Notes: generated from the sequence alone by a model not told the origin. A DNA stretch of 64,000 nt from Aristolochia californica (GCA_029961685.1 JARWKL010000010.1:28060067-28124066); one strand, 5' to 3'. Positions 1 through 11,994 are shown, counted from the first letter of the stretch. Numbers and translations are program-made.

Positions 1-2223
1 GATTCGTCTCCTAATTCAAATAATGATGCTTCATCTGCTATGTATTCAGGTAATAGAGGTACATTATCCTCCAACCGAGGCCACGATAGAAATTCTAGAG
101 GAGGCCGAACAAGAGGTGGTAGAGCATCGAATATGCACATATTATTGCGGTCAAAACCACCTTGTGGAAACTTGTTGGAATCTTCATGGCAAATTGGAAT
201 GGGCCACTGCTACTCCAGCCTCCCTTACCAATGATAAACAGGAAGAAAAGGCCGAATCACAAATCGGGAAGATGACTCTCACTCATGAAGACTATGAAAC
301 ATTTCAGACAATGAAGCCGTTCATGGGGTCTTCCCTTACATCTTTACCTATGGCTTCTACCACTATTACTTCAGGTATGCTTTATTCCACTTCTTCCTCT
401 TCATTATGGATAATAGACTCCGGGGACTCCAAATATCTCTCAGGTAACAAACATATGCTAATTTTTTTATCTACATTTATTCCCGATAAGTTTGTTACTA
501 TAGCTATTGGTATCCGAACCAAAGTACTTGGCAAGGGATCATCTTCTATTACACCCTCTATCCTATTTCAAGATGTCCTATTTTTTCCCCAATTCCTTTT
601 AAACTCATTCTCGTTAAGTCAGCACACAAAAACATCTAAATTGCTCTATCACCTTCTCACCCTCTTTTTGTATATTTCAAGATCTAACTATGAAGTGGGT
701 GATTGGTGGTGGCCATGAAAAGGGGAGTTTGTATTACTTAGATCTACCTTCATTAGTTGCACTTTCATCCTCTCCATTAGAGGTGCAACTTTGGCACAAC
801 CGGTTTGGGCATCCTTCTACATCTTATCTTTGGTATTTATTTCCTTCTTTAAAGTCAAATTGTGGGATTTGTCAATTAAGCAAACACCAGTCGAGTACGT
901 ATTCTCCTCACCCTACCAATAAAAGTGTTGTTCCCTTTTCTCTAGTACACTCTGATGTATCAATGTCTCCAATATTTCTCAAGTTAAATACCTCTCTACT
1001 TTTGTTGACGATTTTACCTGGCTTACTTGGTTATATCAATTTAAAGAAACATCTGAAATATTTACTATCTTTACGCCCTTTCATGCTATGGTAGTAACCC
1101 AATTTGACAAGAAAATTCAAGTGCTTAGATATGATAATGCTAAAAAGTACTTGGCTATTGAGTTTCAGTCCTTCTATCAAGATAATGGTCTTATCCATCA
1201 AAGATCATGTGCCTACACACCTCAACAGACAGGTGTTGCCGAGAGAAATAACCGCCATCTCATTGAGGTTACCTGGGGCCTCCTCTATTCCATGAAGGTA
1301 CCATATTTTTGTTGGCCTCATGCCATGCTTACTACCTATTTTCTTATCAATAGGTTACCTTCATCTATATTTGGTCATAAGACTCCATATTCTATATTAT
1401 TTCCTAGTGAAGATCCATTTTCTCTTCTTGTAAATTTCTTTGGGTGTGCTTTTTTTGTCCATATCACATCTCAACAGGAAAGTAAAATTGCTCCTCGTTC
1501 TATTAAATGCATTTCTTGGGTTACTCTTGCACCCAAAAAGGTTATGACTATTACTACCCTACCCTTCAGCGGTTACTTGTGTCTAGGGATGTGACTTTTT
1601 TAGGACATGTCATTCTATTCCTAGAATGATGCTCCCCAGGGTCTTTCATTCCCTCTTGCCAATCCTCATCCATTTGTGCCCTTTAATGCCGATGTCACTC
1701 CACCCCCAATGCATCAGCCAACACCACAACTGTGGAGTTTTTGGATTCTATCGAGGTAAGTCCTTCCCCTATTCCATTTGGTCCACAGTTTGATACTCGG
1801 CCCACTGTTCTAAGAAAAGAACCTCGTACGTTCACTACTTCTCATCCTATCTCCAACTTTCTGTCTCACCATCGGTTGTCTTCCGCGTGTTATTAGTTCC
1901 TTACATTTCTTTCTTTCATCTCTATTCTGCAATCCTATCAAGAGGCTCTAAAACATCCAGGATGGAAGACAACTATGGATAAGGAAATACAAGCCTTATA
2001 TGAAAATCAGACATGGAACTTAGCACCGCTTCCGACAGGTAAGAAATCGGTGCGTTGTAAACGGGTTTTTACTGTCAAACATAATCCGGATGGGTCCGTT
2101 GCTCGCCTTATGTGCTGCCTCATTGCTAAAGGCTACACTCAATGTTATGGAGTGGATTATGAGGAGACCTTCTCTCCTATTGCCAAGTCAAATTCAATAG
2201 GTATCATGTTATCGCTTGCCACT
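1..2223 (+). pseudogene. Ty1/copia polyprotein remnant, first part (gag to start of RT)
   Basis: Decayed copia gag-pol in several frames; the 5' end lies outside the window. Visible in order: a basic Gly/Arg-rich gag tail (about 40-130), a zinc knuckle with one extra residue between the first two cysteines (about 150-180), a protease motif in which DSGA has become DSGD (about 415), a GAG-preintegrase motif LWHNRFGHPS (about 790), an integrase core with RYDNA and GVAERNNRH (1088-1594), and the start of reverse transcriptase with ALYENQTW and AKGYTQCYGVDYEETFSP (1975-2222). Frames shift near 700, 1090 and 1600. The RT is cut at 2223 by a family A element and resumes at 5619. The same copia family recurs on the minus strand at 13674-20592. 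Confidence 0.9.
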
Positions 2224-2539
2224 TGCTAAATTTATGGAAAGAGAAAAAACTTCATTGACTTGATACAATCAGAGTACATGAACCCCTATTTATAATAGAG
2301 GAAAGTAATAGAGTCCAATTACAATTAAACTACCTTTGCCCCAATTACACCTAAACTTTAACACTTAAAGATAAGTCCTAGCATAATTAAATAACTCAAC
2401 ATAAATAGAAGACAAACATAACTAAAACACCTTCAAACTAAATACTCTTCTGGGGGACCTGCTTCCATAATTATTTTAGCTCTGTAAGAGTTCTTATTAT
2501 GAGAGTCATGTAAGACTCTTCCATATTTGCTCTTCAACA
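2224..2539 (-). repeat. 3' LTR of copy A1
   Basis: It matches 5309-5618 with scattered mismatches and ends in CTTCAACA on the plus strand. It contains the TATTTATAATAGAGG segment shared by all family A LTRs in this window; read on the minus strand this includes a TATAAATA-like box. Confidence 0.85.
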
Positions 2540-5297
2540 CTCCTCCTTAAGTTGGTATTTATAACTTCAGCTTGTAATGAAAAGGATTCTTGGTCTTCAA
2601 TTTTCTTTGCTACAAAAATTTCTTCACAAATGCAAAAAATGCATCTTTTGTGCTCCCCTTTCTTGAATATTTTTGTCACATTAAAATTACGACAACATAT
2701 GTAATAAAATACCTCTTTATTGTATTTCTTCTTCTTCTTCTCCCCCCTCAAGCTAGGAGGTAATGGCAGTGATCTTAACTTGAACCAAATAATATAGATG
2801 TAGTGATAAGCTCCTCCATCACGGTGTCCCAACCCGGGCACCAACTCTCAAAGGGAGAAATGGGTGATAAATGGGTAATGTCTGTCATTCACAAGACTAC
2901 GCTAAAAGACCCATGGGTATACATATATAAAAAAAATATCGATGGACTTAAAACACCCATATATATGTATATATGTATATAAAGGTAAACCAACTGAAGC
3001 AACGCACAAGAGGTTGGCCCAAAGGGGTATGTGAGAGTCAAATAAAGGATGGTAGGAGAAAGGCTGCCAAATAACCAATGGGTAATGGGTAAAGTGGAAG
3101 ATAGGATGTTGAGGCCACAACTTCTCAGAAATAATGTCTCAATCAAAAAGACACAATAGCAGCAAACAGTTGTATAGCATTTGATAACTGGTAAATAATG
3201 AAAGTCCTTAAGAGCAATAAAAACACATAAAATATTTCCCAACGAGTCCTTAAGTAAATAAGGAAGTTGCCCAAAATAGTATGTTGAAACCGAGTAATAA
3301 TCCAAGATAATAATCCAGCCAGAGATAAAGAACCGAGTCAAATAGTAGACCAATATAGCCAAGTCAAGGAAAAATAGGCATAGAATTCTGGACCCAAACA
3401 TGTATAACCGAGGTAGAAAATAAGTGGGCCAAGTCAGGTTGACCCAGACATGAGTTGACTCACTGAATTGACCCATAGCCCGAGTTAACTCAGTAGACTG
3501 GTGCTACCGGTTCGTTGGGTTGACCCTGCAAGGCCTGGTCCGGGTTGGGCTAGCACTCAATTAAAACCAGTTTCCTAAGTTAGGAAACATTTAATTTTGC
3601 TACAGTGTTCTTCTTCCCCGTGGCGCCGAACAAAGGCAGATTAAACTTTCTTTCTCCCCCCTCAACGGCAGCTATAATGGACAGCAGCTCAGTAACTCAC
3701 TGGAGTCTAGGGTCGTCATCCCCTGCGACACCAACAAAGCTATCGATGAATAGAAAACAGCGTTGACATCTTCCAGTGCAACACTGGCATAACCGAATAA
3801 GCAGCATCACATTGCACTAGCTCAGAAGCAATTTCCAGAAATAAACTTGATGCCAGTAGAATGGCAGGACAACAGAAAACAAAGATGACAATCAGAGGAT
3901 TTTACGGAAATCAATTGGCAAATCAGCAGCATGTAAATTACCAGTGACAATCTGGCAGAGGCAGAAATAAGGAAGCGAAGGAAAGATAGCCTCTGGGTTA
4001 ATAGCAACACAAAACCTTCCAAGCTAGAGATCCCCGAGTTGCTGATTTTGGTAATGACAGCAATGGCAGCAATATGTGATGTTCTGGAAGAGGCAATGCA
4101 GCATATAACAGCAACAGAGAGGAGACAGCAAAGATGCCCACCAAGTAACAGCAATTTCAGCCGTAGCTTGTTGTTATCACCCCTGCTTCCGAACAGAGCA
4201 GAAAACCAGAGACGGCAATGCTGGCGCTGAACAGAAACTTGATCTTTTCGAAAATAATTCAATCCTATAGATAGTCAATCACCGGCGCAAAATAATCTCG
4301 TGGATTTACAGAGACGAAGGAGGAGTTTTAGAAATTAGTGGAGAAGATATCTCCCGGAGAATCAGTAGTAAATCTTCCCGAATAGAGAAAATATATTCTC
4401 AGTAATCTTTTGAAAATAAACCAACCGGCAGAGACGATCACTCATTCAAAACAACGCAACAGAGCAAAGATCGCGGCTTCGATAAAGATCACTCCACTCA
4501 ATCACCAGCGTTGAGGACTTAATCTACGCTGATAGATATAGTAGTCATTCAAACAGCATCGGGAAATCAGCAACGTCGGCAAGATACCAAGAATACGATA
4601 GAGGAGTTTCCGAAAAAAATTGTTCGCCTGGACGACAGAAAATTGTATTTGCAGTGGTTAAACAACAGAGATTTTCCGAAGACAGCAGAAGATCTCAGAG
4701 AAGCAGTAGCATTCGGAAATCAATCAGCCCAATTTCTTAGCTACAAAATAGAGAAGAAAGTGTTTGAACTTCTGCGGTGCAAGTCTAACATGCAACAACA
4801 AAATTTTCTGAAACACAACAACAAGGTTTCTGAAAATCAATCCAGAAACTCAGAGATTTGAAGAAGCATTAGTAAAATGAATTTTAGAAGCACCTTGGAG
4901 ATTCCTTAGACGCCATACCAGAGAGTCGTTCCATCAACGCCAGTGAGTTTATAATAAATTTGCAACTTAGAAATAGGAGAATCGAGTTCCTACCTTATCA
5001 TACTCACAAAGATCCAAGAGGAAAAAAATAGACACCATGCTCAACTTTATACTGACGAAGAACAGAGCACCTTATTCCTTAATTCAAGAAAGGAAAGAAG
5101 GACTACGTCTTGCCTTCAAAACGTATGCATGCATGAATAGAAACATGATCACCTGATATGGGTTCTCAACTTAAAATAGGAACACGAGCATCAGCTAAAC
5201 GATCATCCACGGAGCAACATCTAAACTGCTAGAGATAATAGATCATGAAAGGATCACATTATCTCTGTGGCTTGACCGAGTCAACTCACAGAACCTA

Positions 5298-5308
5298 CTC
5301 TGATACCA
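5298..5308 (-). other. Primer-binding site of copy A1
   Basis: CTGATACCA here reads TGGTATCAG on the minus strand, the usual initiator-Met tRNA site, directly next to the 5' LTR. Confidence 0.8.
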
Positions 5309-5618
5309 TGTTGAATTTATGGAAAAGAGAAAAACTTCATTGACTTGATATAATCAGAGTACATGAACCCCTATTTATAATAGAGGAAAGTAGTAGAGTC
5401 CAATTACAATTAAACTAACCTTGTCCCAATTACACCTAAACTCTAACACTAAGATAAGTCCTAGAAAAATTAAATAACTCAACATAATAGAAGACTACAT
5501 AACTAAAACACCTTCAAACTGAAAGTCTTTTGTAAGACCTACTTCTATAATAATTTTGCTATGTAAGAGTTCTTATTGTGAGAGTTATGTATGATTCTTC
5601 CTTATTTTCTCTTCAACA
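5309..5618 (-). repeat. 5' LTR of copy A1
   Basis: Direct repeat of 2224-2539. On the plus strand it begins TGTTGAATTT and ends CTTCAACA, giving TG...CA ends on the minus strand. Confidence 0.85.
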
Positions 5619-6718
5619 TCGTTAACTCTTCATGGCCTGTCTATCAACTCGATGTCAAAAATGTTTTCTTAAATGCTAACATACTTGTGAAAATTTATTT
5701 GATTCAACCACCAGGTTATGTGATTGAGGGGGAGTCCATATGCCGCTTAAAGAAGTCCTTATATGGGCTTAAACAGTTCCCTCTGACCTGGTTTGATAAA
5801 TGTAGACAAGCACTACTATGGTTTGGATTTCATCGGTGCTCAGTAGATCATTTGGTATTTATTAAAGATACTACAAAAGGAAAGATATTATTGGTTGTGT
5901 ATGTTGATTATATTATCTTAACTGGCAATGATGAAAATAACATACAAGAAGTCAAAAAAATGATATGTCATGAATTTAAAACTAAATATTTTGGACTTCT
6001 AAATTATTTTCTAGGCATAGAAGTTCTTCAATGCAAGTATGGGATAATATTATCTCAGAGGAAGTATGTCTTGGACCTCCTCGAAGAAACACGAATGATG
6101 GGGTGCCACCCAGCTAACGCACCTATGGATGCGAATATTAAATTATGTGTAAGTTCTGGAGAAGATATTGATATTGGGAAATATCAAAGGCTTGTGGTCA
6201 AACTTATCTACCTCACGGTAACTAGACCAAACATATCATATATCTTATATGTAGTAAGTCAGTACATGCATAAACCAGAACTTACCCATTGGCAGGCCTT
6301 AGAAAGGATATTAAGATACTTAAAAGGAGCCTCAGGAAGTGGATTACTTTATAAGAAAAATGACCACTTCAACATAAAAGGTTTCTCATGTGCAGATTGG
6401 ACTGGATCACCTGATGACAAGAAGTCCACTTAGGATATTGCACTCTAGTTGGAGGGAACCTGGTTACATGGAGAAACAAGAAGCAAAATGTGGTTGCGAG
6501 ATCTACTGCTGAAGCAGAATACAAGGTTATGACTCACATAGTCAATGTACTCCTATGGATCAAGTCCCTTCTTAAAAATTTAGGATTTTAAAAAGGAGGT
6601 TTTATGGATGTATATTTGGATAATCAAGCATCTATTCACATCACTTCGAATTCGATCTTCCATGAAAGGACCAAACACATTGAGGTGAATTGCCACTTTA
6701 TACAGGAGAAATGTTAAG
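5619..6718 (+). pseudogene. Ty1/copia polyprotein remnant, second part (RT and RNase H)
   Basis: This continues the RT cut at 2223. YQLDVKNVFLNANI follows within a few codons of the insert, then KSLYGLKQ, then the catalytic box as YVDY where YVDD is expected (about 5900), so a catalytic Asp is lost. The thumb and connection (FLGIEVLQ, ALERILRYLKG) follow. A stop at about 6431 precedes an RNase H region with ARSTAEAEYK (about 6500) and [17 protein letters not shown] (about 6660). The element cannot encode active RT. Confidence 0.9.
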
Positions 6719-6847
6719 TGTAAGCATCTCCCTCAAACATGTTTCATCACAAGATCAAGTAGCAAATTCTTACTACATTGGTTACATATAAGATCCTATC
6801 TTTTATATGTGGCAAGGTATTTATGATGTTTTTTGTCCTCCAGCTAA

Positions 6848-6869
6848 GGGGGGGGGGGGGGGGGGGGGG
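6848..6869 (+). repeat. G(22) tract at the polypurine position
   Basis: Twenty-two consecutive G's lie just upstream of the copia 3' LTR, where the plus-strand primer (polypurine tract) belongs. Two other elements here have similar expansions at the same functional position. Confidence 0.85.
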
Positions 6870-6881
6870 TGTGGGGTTGTG

Positions 6882-7240
6882 TGTTTAATGATGGGCTCTA
6901 GCCCACACGTCCAAGAGGTGGCATATTGGTAAATAAGAAAACTTCTCATAAAGATGGCATGAAGATATAATTACTTGTCTATTTATGTCTATTCTCTTAT
7001 AATGTTGTAGCCCTAAGGGTATTTTAAAAACTATAAATAGAGGCCCTTGGCTAAGAGGTAGAGCATTAAGTTCTCTCCTCACTTCTCAATCTCGTCCAAA
7101 CTCTTCTCTCCCTTCTCTTGGAATCCGATCTCTAAACTCTCTCTCTCCATTCTCTCTTCTTCTCTTCTTCCTCTTCTCCTTCTCCTTCTCCCCTCCATCT
7201 TTGGCTCGAGATCAATATGAAGCAGTCCTAAATTCTATAT
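6882..7240 (+). repeat. 3' LTR of the copia element at the left edge
   Basis: It begins TGTTTAATGATGGGCTC, with a TATAAATAG box near 7031 followed by a CT-rich stretch, and resembles the LTR at 26200-26620. The right edge is approximate because the usual AATTCAACA end has decayed to AATTCTATA. Confidence 0.7.
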
Positions 7241-7913
7241 TTACATCCACCAATGTGCAAGCCAGTTCAGTTCGACTGGCGGGAATGTCTCTTAGGCAGG
7301 TCGTGGTAGTTGATCGTGCCATGCAGCCCGCAGTCTTGACCACACTGTCACCTAACCTCAAGCTCAGAAAAGGGCATGTTGGAATGTGTCGTGTGATTGA
7401 GCGAATTTAACCACAATGAATTTGACGAAGACTAGAGTGGGTCTTCTCTTCGTATTTGCTTGCTATTTTCTGTTCTGCTGAGTTAACTTGGCTCAACTCA
7501 GACTGGACTCGCTGGTGAATCCTAGATGGGTCAGCGAGGAAGCACCTTCTTCTTGAGAAAATAATGATCAAGAGAAGAGAAAAAACAATTGTCGATGCTA
7601 CTAAGAGCAACTTCTTCTCCGAAAATAATTACTCCACTATTATCAACACCTATGCTTTTTACGCATCACCGGCTGATGCAGAAGAAACATGGTAGTCTCT
7701 CCAATGGAAAAAAAAAAAAAACAGCACCGTGCAAGCCAAATAGAGAGGATAGGTAAGGGCAAAGTAATGTCGGGTAGTAGGAGAAAGCAAGCATCAATAT
7801 AAAAAATGAAGTTTTAGTATCTATGAAAAAATATGAAACATCAATATGAGCAAAGAAAAATAATGGGTTTCTGGAATCCTGAAAACCATAGTTGTAAGTC
7901 CTGAAAATCAATC
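7241..7913. other. Unassigned; right part is probably leader of a minus-strand LTR element
   Basis: No conserved protein motif was recognised. Because 7914-7924 is a minus-strand primer-binding site, at least the part nearest it should be the untranslated leader of a minus-strand LTR element. The stretch 7241-7620 has an open frame (7201-7410) without recognisable similarity. Confidence 0.4.
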
Positions 7914-7924
7914 CTCTGATACCA

Positions 7925-8468
7925 TGTTGATTTTTAAGACTCCATGTAGCTCATGGAAAAAAGGAGAGAAGGCATGTTGGGGAAAAAACATGAGGAAGAA
8001 TGAGGTTATGGACTTGTGTCTTAACCCTCCCCCTAAAGCTCTATTTATAGATGAATAAAACTATAATATTACAATTATGCCCCTAAAACTTTAACTAATT
8101 ACATATGTGCCATCTTTATGAGATGACTCTTTTTTTAACATCATGCCACCACTCTTGGACTCGTGGCCTTCCTTGGTATGTGGTCTTGAATCCATCTTCC
8201 TTCTCTCTTGGACATGTGGGCCTTCCTTGGTCATGTGGGCTTGAGGTCATGGAGAAGAGGAGAAAGAGAGAGACGAGGGTTTGGAAAGAGTTTGAGAGAA
8301 ACTGAGGAAAGGAGATTACGGATGTACCTAATACCGCTTCAATATATTTATGACAATAAGTATCTCAATAATTATGTCAATACTCTTTACCCTAAGAAGG
8401 CAGGAAAAAGGACAAAAATTAGAGATAATTTAAATCATGCCACTACACTTCGAGCTTATCTTCCAACA
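7925..8468 (-). repeat. LTR with primer-binding site on one side and polypurine tract on the other
   Basis: The plus strand begins TGTTGATTTTTAAG and ends CTTCCAACA, so the minus strand starts TGTTGGAAG. To its left CTCTGATACCA (7914-7924) is a minus-strand primer-binding site; to its right CCAGGGGAG reads as a minus-strand polypurine tract. It contains CTCTATTTATAG near 8040. One LTR serving as the 3' end of one internal region and the 5' end of another suggests a dimeric element or recombination between copies. Confidence 0.6.
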
Positions 8469-8890
8469 TTCCTCATCAAGCCAGGGGAGAGAAAACACAG
8501 TAGATACCCAACTTTATGCATATAGTGGTTTAGATCTTGGATGTGATTGGTTTTTTAAATGTGTCTGCTACCTTTTCTTGAGATGAAACATGTTAGAGAG
8601 ATATAAGAGATATAATACCGGCTTAAAATTTTCTCATATGAAGTGGCAATCTACCTCAATATGTTTTTTCCTCTCATGGAAGACCTAATTTGAACCAATA
8701 TAGATAGTTGCCTGATTATCACAATATAATTCAATAGGAGCTTCTTTGTGGAACCTAATTCAGTAAGGAGGGATTTGATCCACAGAAGCTCACTAATTGC
8801 ATAGGTCATAGCTTTGTGTTTTGCTTCAGCACTAGATCTTGCAACAATATCACTGGAACCTCTCTAGAAATTTCTTCACTAAATCCGTCT
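8469..8890 (-). pseudogene. Copia RNase H remnant
   Basis: Minus-strand translation shows RSSAEAKHKAMTYAISELLWIKSLLTELG-type residues (about 8870-8740, broken by stops) and a decayed copy of the HERTKHIE region. It is the 3' end of a minus-strand copia element whose LTR is 7925-8468. The right boundary with the next element is blurred. Confidence 0.7.
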
Positions 8891-9730
8891 TCAACATAAT
8901 TAGGTAACACTAAACCAATTTTTTTTCTTTCACTTCTCTATTACTCATTGCCAACATCAACTAAAGTCTCCAGTGACCACTCCTTTACCACCAATCCACC
9001 ATTTTTGCCACTTACAAGCCCTCGACGAGGATCAACATCCTCCTTGCCATTGCTGACCAAATGAATGCCATCGTGCCGCAGCTACAGGCTAGCCGCTGTC
9101 ATTGGTAGAAACCTCCTCCATTGTCGTTGCCTCCTTCCTCCTTGTCGCAGACCTTTGGTCTGAGTTTCTTAATCAGATTTTTGAATAATCGAGGACTCAA
9201 AGAAGAAGCCGAAGCAAGCCATCCCTGTGAGTCACATGTGCAAATTTTGTATGTGTGAAAAAAAGGAAAAAAAAACTATTTCGATGGTCTTCCAACTCGT
9301 CACCAACAACGTATTATTTCTTTGTCATCCAAATTTTGTGCTCATGGTTGATGGTCGACCTTGACCCCTAACCTACTTCGGACACTACCGGTGATGTCAT
9401 GCACAAGGACATTGTTCCATAGTGTCCTATTTTTTGTCAGATGTATCCACAATTGTCACAACCGCTAACTCCTTGCCCAAATCAATTGCAACCACGCCCT
9501 TTGGAACAATGCCAACTACGATCATATCTTGCAACCACGCCCTTTGGCACAATGCCAACTACGATCATATCTTGCAACCACCACCTCTTATGCTGATTCC
9601 ACCGGGATCCTAGACAGTGATGCAGTGCACCATCTTACATCCGACTTAAGTAATCTCTCTAAACACACTCCTTAGAATGACATTGATGACATTGTGGTAG
9701 GTGATGGCATGGGTCTCTTGTTACACATAC
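8891..9730 (+). pseudogene. Old copia element, first part (gag and protease)
   Basis: Start of an Ale/Retrofit-like copia element, judged by its protease and integrase sequence. A degraded primer site may lie near 8905. Gag is badly decayed; the protease reads ILDSDAVHHLTSDLSNLS (about 9605-9660), where DSGA has become DSDA. Translation then runs to the CATAC duplication at 9726-9730 and resumes at 13093. The 5' LTR is essentially absent. A 51-bp unit is duplicated in tandem at 9487-9590. Confidence 0.8.
9487..9590 (+). repeat. Tandem duplication, 51-bp unit
   Basis: CAACCACGCCCTTTGG...ATCATATCTTG is present twice in direct succession with one visible mismatch (GGAACAA versus GGCACAA). It lies in decayed gag of the old copia element. 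Confidence 0.85.
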
Positions 9731-10289
9731 TGTTAGGGACTCCATAGCTTTTGGAGTCATTGCTACACGTAGAAGTTAAATGGTGTCATTTTCAAGTTAT
9801 GTCAAGGGTGGGGTCTAATGTAATTTTGAGTTAGGAGTGTGGGCCACGTCATGGCTTGGGAAGTGTAGGTTTTGGGAAATGTAAAAGTCATAGTTTGGGA
9901 AAGTGTATGCTTTGGGGAAGAGTAGGAGTCATGGGAAATGTATGGACGTCTTGAGAAATGTGGGGACGTCATGGGAAAGGGATTAATTGTATGGACGTCA
10001 TGGTCCTTGTTATAAGAAGGAAGGTAGTCTAAATGTTGGGAAGCTTTGATCAATAGAATTAGTACAAGGTCGGATTCTCCCTTTGAGGTCCATGGTGAGC
10101 TCCCTTTGTAAGCTCAGTTACCCTCACGCCCTTTCATCTTCCTCATCTTCCTCGCCATGTCCCCCTACGGGTTCCCCTTGTATTCAATCCGGGATTACAG
10201 GAACTTCTTCCCATCTTCTCAAACGTATTCCAACCAAGAACCAAGAGAAGATCGTTGGGTGAATTGGTCCATGGAAATGGGGCATAACA
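9731..10289 (+). repeat. 5' LTR of element i
   Basis: 559 bp, beginning TGTTAGGG and ending GGGCATAACA, followed by the primer-binding site. It is highly similar to 12508-13092, which has about 26 extra bases near 12713. Confidence 0.92.
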
Positions 10290-11161
10290 ACTTGGTATCA
10301 GAGTCGACCACCGATGACGATTCATCTTCTCTCGAGGAGATTATTCGTCAATGCGTTCTTCGACTTGATGCACAAATTGCTCGGATTTTTGCTAGTCGGG
10401 CTAGTGCAGCAACAACGAAATCAGTGAACTCAGAGTAGCACGAAATCAGACATGCCTCTGTCTCTCTAATGGCGGCGACATCCAAAATTGAAGCCTCCGC
10501 ATGTCCGAAATCGGAAGCATCCACCCTCCAAACTTCGTCGGCAACAACGGAAGGGGGTTTTCCGTCAAACCCTTTTTCATTAGATGCCATACGTCCTTCC
10601 GAATAGACGACACCAGCAACCCGAGAGTTAGCTGTCTCGAAAACACTTCCCAAGCGTCCTAAATCAGACGGCGCGGCGACCTCAAATCTATAGACTCACT
10701 CTGCTTTTGCGAATCCAAACCACCTATTCGTCGTTCAGCAACCGGGTTCAAAATTTTGGCCACTCCTTCTGGCGATTCTTTCGACAATGATGTGTTTCTG
10801 AGAGTCCCCTGTCTCGGAACATCCCCAAGCGCCAAAGCCCAAATGGACTGCTCTTTGCCACCGAACACGGAGAAGGTTCCGTCGGTGCCGTCAAAAATAT
10901 CTTCGGTGGGATTTGACTTCCGACCACCACTTCTCACGCTCCCTCTCAACCTCACTCTCGGTCTCGGCAAAGCAGCAGATAATGAAATTCCAAAAAAGTT
11001 GGGCACTGTGTGTAAAAAGTGGGGAACCTCCAGCTCTGTTTTGGGATACCGGTCAACAACAACAAATTTTCCAGCAAAAAATTTTCTTTCCTGCAACTTT
11101 TGTTGTCCGCCTTCCGACGGTACGTGGGTCTCTTCCGGGGTTACCATCTCAGTTGTTATAG
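10290..11161 (+). other. 5' internal region of element i (primer site and leader)
   Basis: It starts with ACTTGGTATCAGAGTC, the initiator-Met primer site. Open frames exist on both strands (for example plus 10756-11220 and minus 10659-11147) but I recognise no domain. By position it should contain the leader and remains of gag, possibly more captured host sequence. Confidence 0.6.
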
Positions 11162-11974
11162 TTGAACTATCTGCATCTCTCCTGCAATGGTTTTACTACG
11201 AGAATACCTTCTGGGTTTGATATACTTCCAAATCTTGAAATGCTTGATTTACATCAGGGTCAGCTGAGCAATATTCAGTTCACTGGATCATTGATCAGTG
11301 GGGGTGGTCTTTCATCATTTGGGACCTTACAAGTAGTGGACCTGAGCTACAATGAGCCATCTGGAGAATTACTTGAATTAGATTTTTTCTCTGCTTTCAC
11401 GATTTTGAGACTTTCGAATACCAAGCTCTCTGGGTTCATACCAAATGGACTTCTAAAAGGTGATTCTTTGGTGCTTCTCACGCTGTATTATGGAAATGAT
11501 TGGGAAGGTTTTTTCATAATTCCTAGTTATAGCCTTGATGGGTTATCCATGGCTCTATTTGGGCTGGCTTTGGGATATAAGTCTGTCATTCTTACCATTT
11601 TTGCCATTTCAATCCACATTTTTGTCAGTTTTAGTCTTGCTGCTATGTATGGTATTGCAATGACTGCTCTTGGCATGCTGAACACCATTCCCTTTGGTTT
11701 GGCCATTGATGCCTATGGTCCCATTAATGACAATGCTGGACATACTATTTACAATTCTGAGTGCAAGATGTTTGCTCTTCACCTTCTCCCCTGTGGAATC
11801 CTTCATGAGCATACGCTGTGTGTGATTGGAACTGGAGTTGTAGTCCATCTTCTTGGCTTCTTCAAAGCATTTGATGGACTTGCATCTAATGGCCTACCTT
11901 GTCAGGGAAGAATTCTGGTATCTGATCGGACACCTTTATTGTTTGACTTCCACCAAGTGGTTGCTGGGCTATGA
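11162..11974 (+). CDS. Chimeric ORF: LRR receptor + vacuolar H+-pyrophosphatase + adenylosuccinate synthetase fragments
   Basis: One open frame of 270 codons after a TAG; the first ATG is at 11240 (codon 27). Codons 1-108 are leucine-rich repeats of a plant LRR receptor kinase, resembling the GHR1 type ([32 protein letters not shown]). Codons about 132-193 match a vacuolar H+-pyrophosphatase membrane segment ([28 protein letters not shown]). Codons about 191-270 match plant adenylosuccinate synthetase ([34 protein letters not shown]), keeping the His of NAGHT but lacking the P-loop. The second and third parts join on NAG, present in both parents. All fragments are sense relative to the element. 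More synthetase-like residues follow the stop to about 11995. No activity is expected; expression is unknown. Confidence 0.7.
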   Translation: MNYLHLSCNGFTTRIPSGFDILPNLEMLDLHQGQLSNIQFTGSLISGGGLSSFGTLQVVDLSYNEPSGELLELDFFSAFTILRLSNTKLSGFIPNGLLKGDSLVLLTLYYGNDWEGFFIIPSYSLDGLSMALFGLALGYKSVILTIFAISIHIFVSFSLAAMYGIAMTALGMLNTIPFGLAIDAYGPINDNAGHTIYNSECKMFALHLLPCGILHEHTLCVIGTGVVVHLLGFFKAFDGLASNGLPCQGRILVSDRTPLLFDFHQVVAGL

Positions 11975-11994
11975 GCAGTTGGGCTTGCAAATTC

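Larger units (their letters stand above)
2224..5618 (-). mobile_element. Family A LTR retroelement, non-coding (copy A1)
   Basis: A complete minus-strand LTR element sits inside copia RT. Direct repeats lie at 2224-2539 and 5309-5618. Just left of the right repeat is CTCTGATACCA, the complement of the initiator-Met tRNA primer-binding site, so the right repeat is the 5' LTR. A purine tract (AAGGAGGAG on the minus strand) abuts the left LTR. The internal part (2540-5297) has no gag, protease, integrase or RT motif, so it needs another element's proteins. Its 3' third (2700-3100) matches 27990-28710; the stretch from about 3480 to 5250 matches nothing else I recognise here. I could not find a matching target-site duplication, so edges may be off by a few bases. 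Confidence 0.85.

Noticed and set aside
2889..3476. 195-codon minus-strand open frame, hydrophobic, in copy A1
   Set aside because: No recognisable domain; it lies in AT-rich family A sequence and overlaps related non-coding copies.
3822..4262. 146-codon minus-strand open frame in copy A1
   Set aside because: Low-complexity Ser/Leu/Ile composition and no motif; kept only as part of the unexplained interior.
2219..5623. Target-site duplication for copy A1
   Set aside because: No 5-bp match at the apparent edges, and the host RT codons do not rejoin cleanly; edges may be eroded.
10659..11147. 162-codon minus-strand open frame in element i
   Set aside because: No recognised domain and opposite to the element's direction; may be chance or an unrecognised captured piece.
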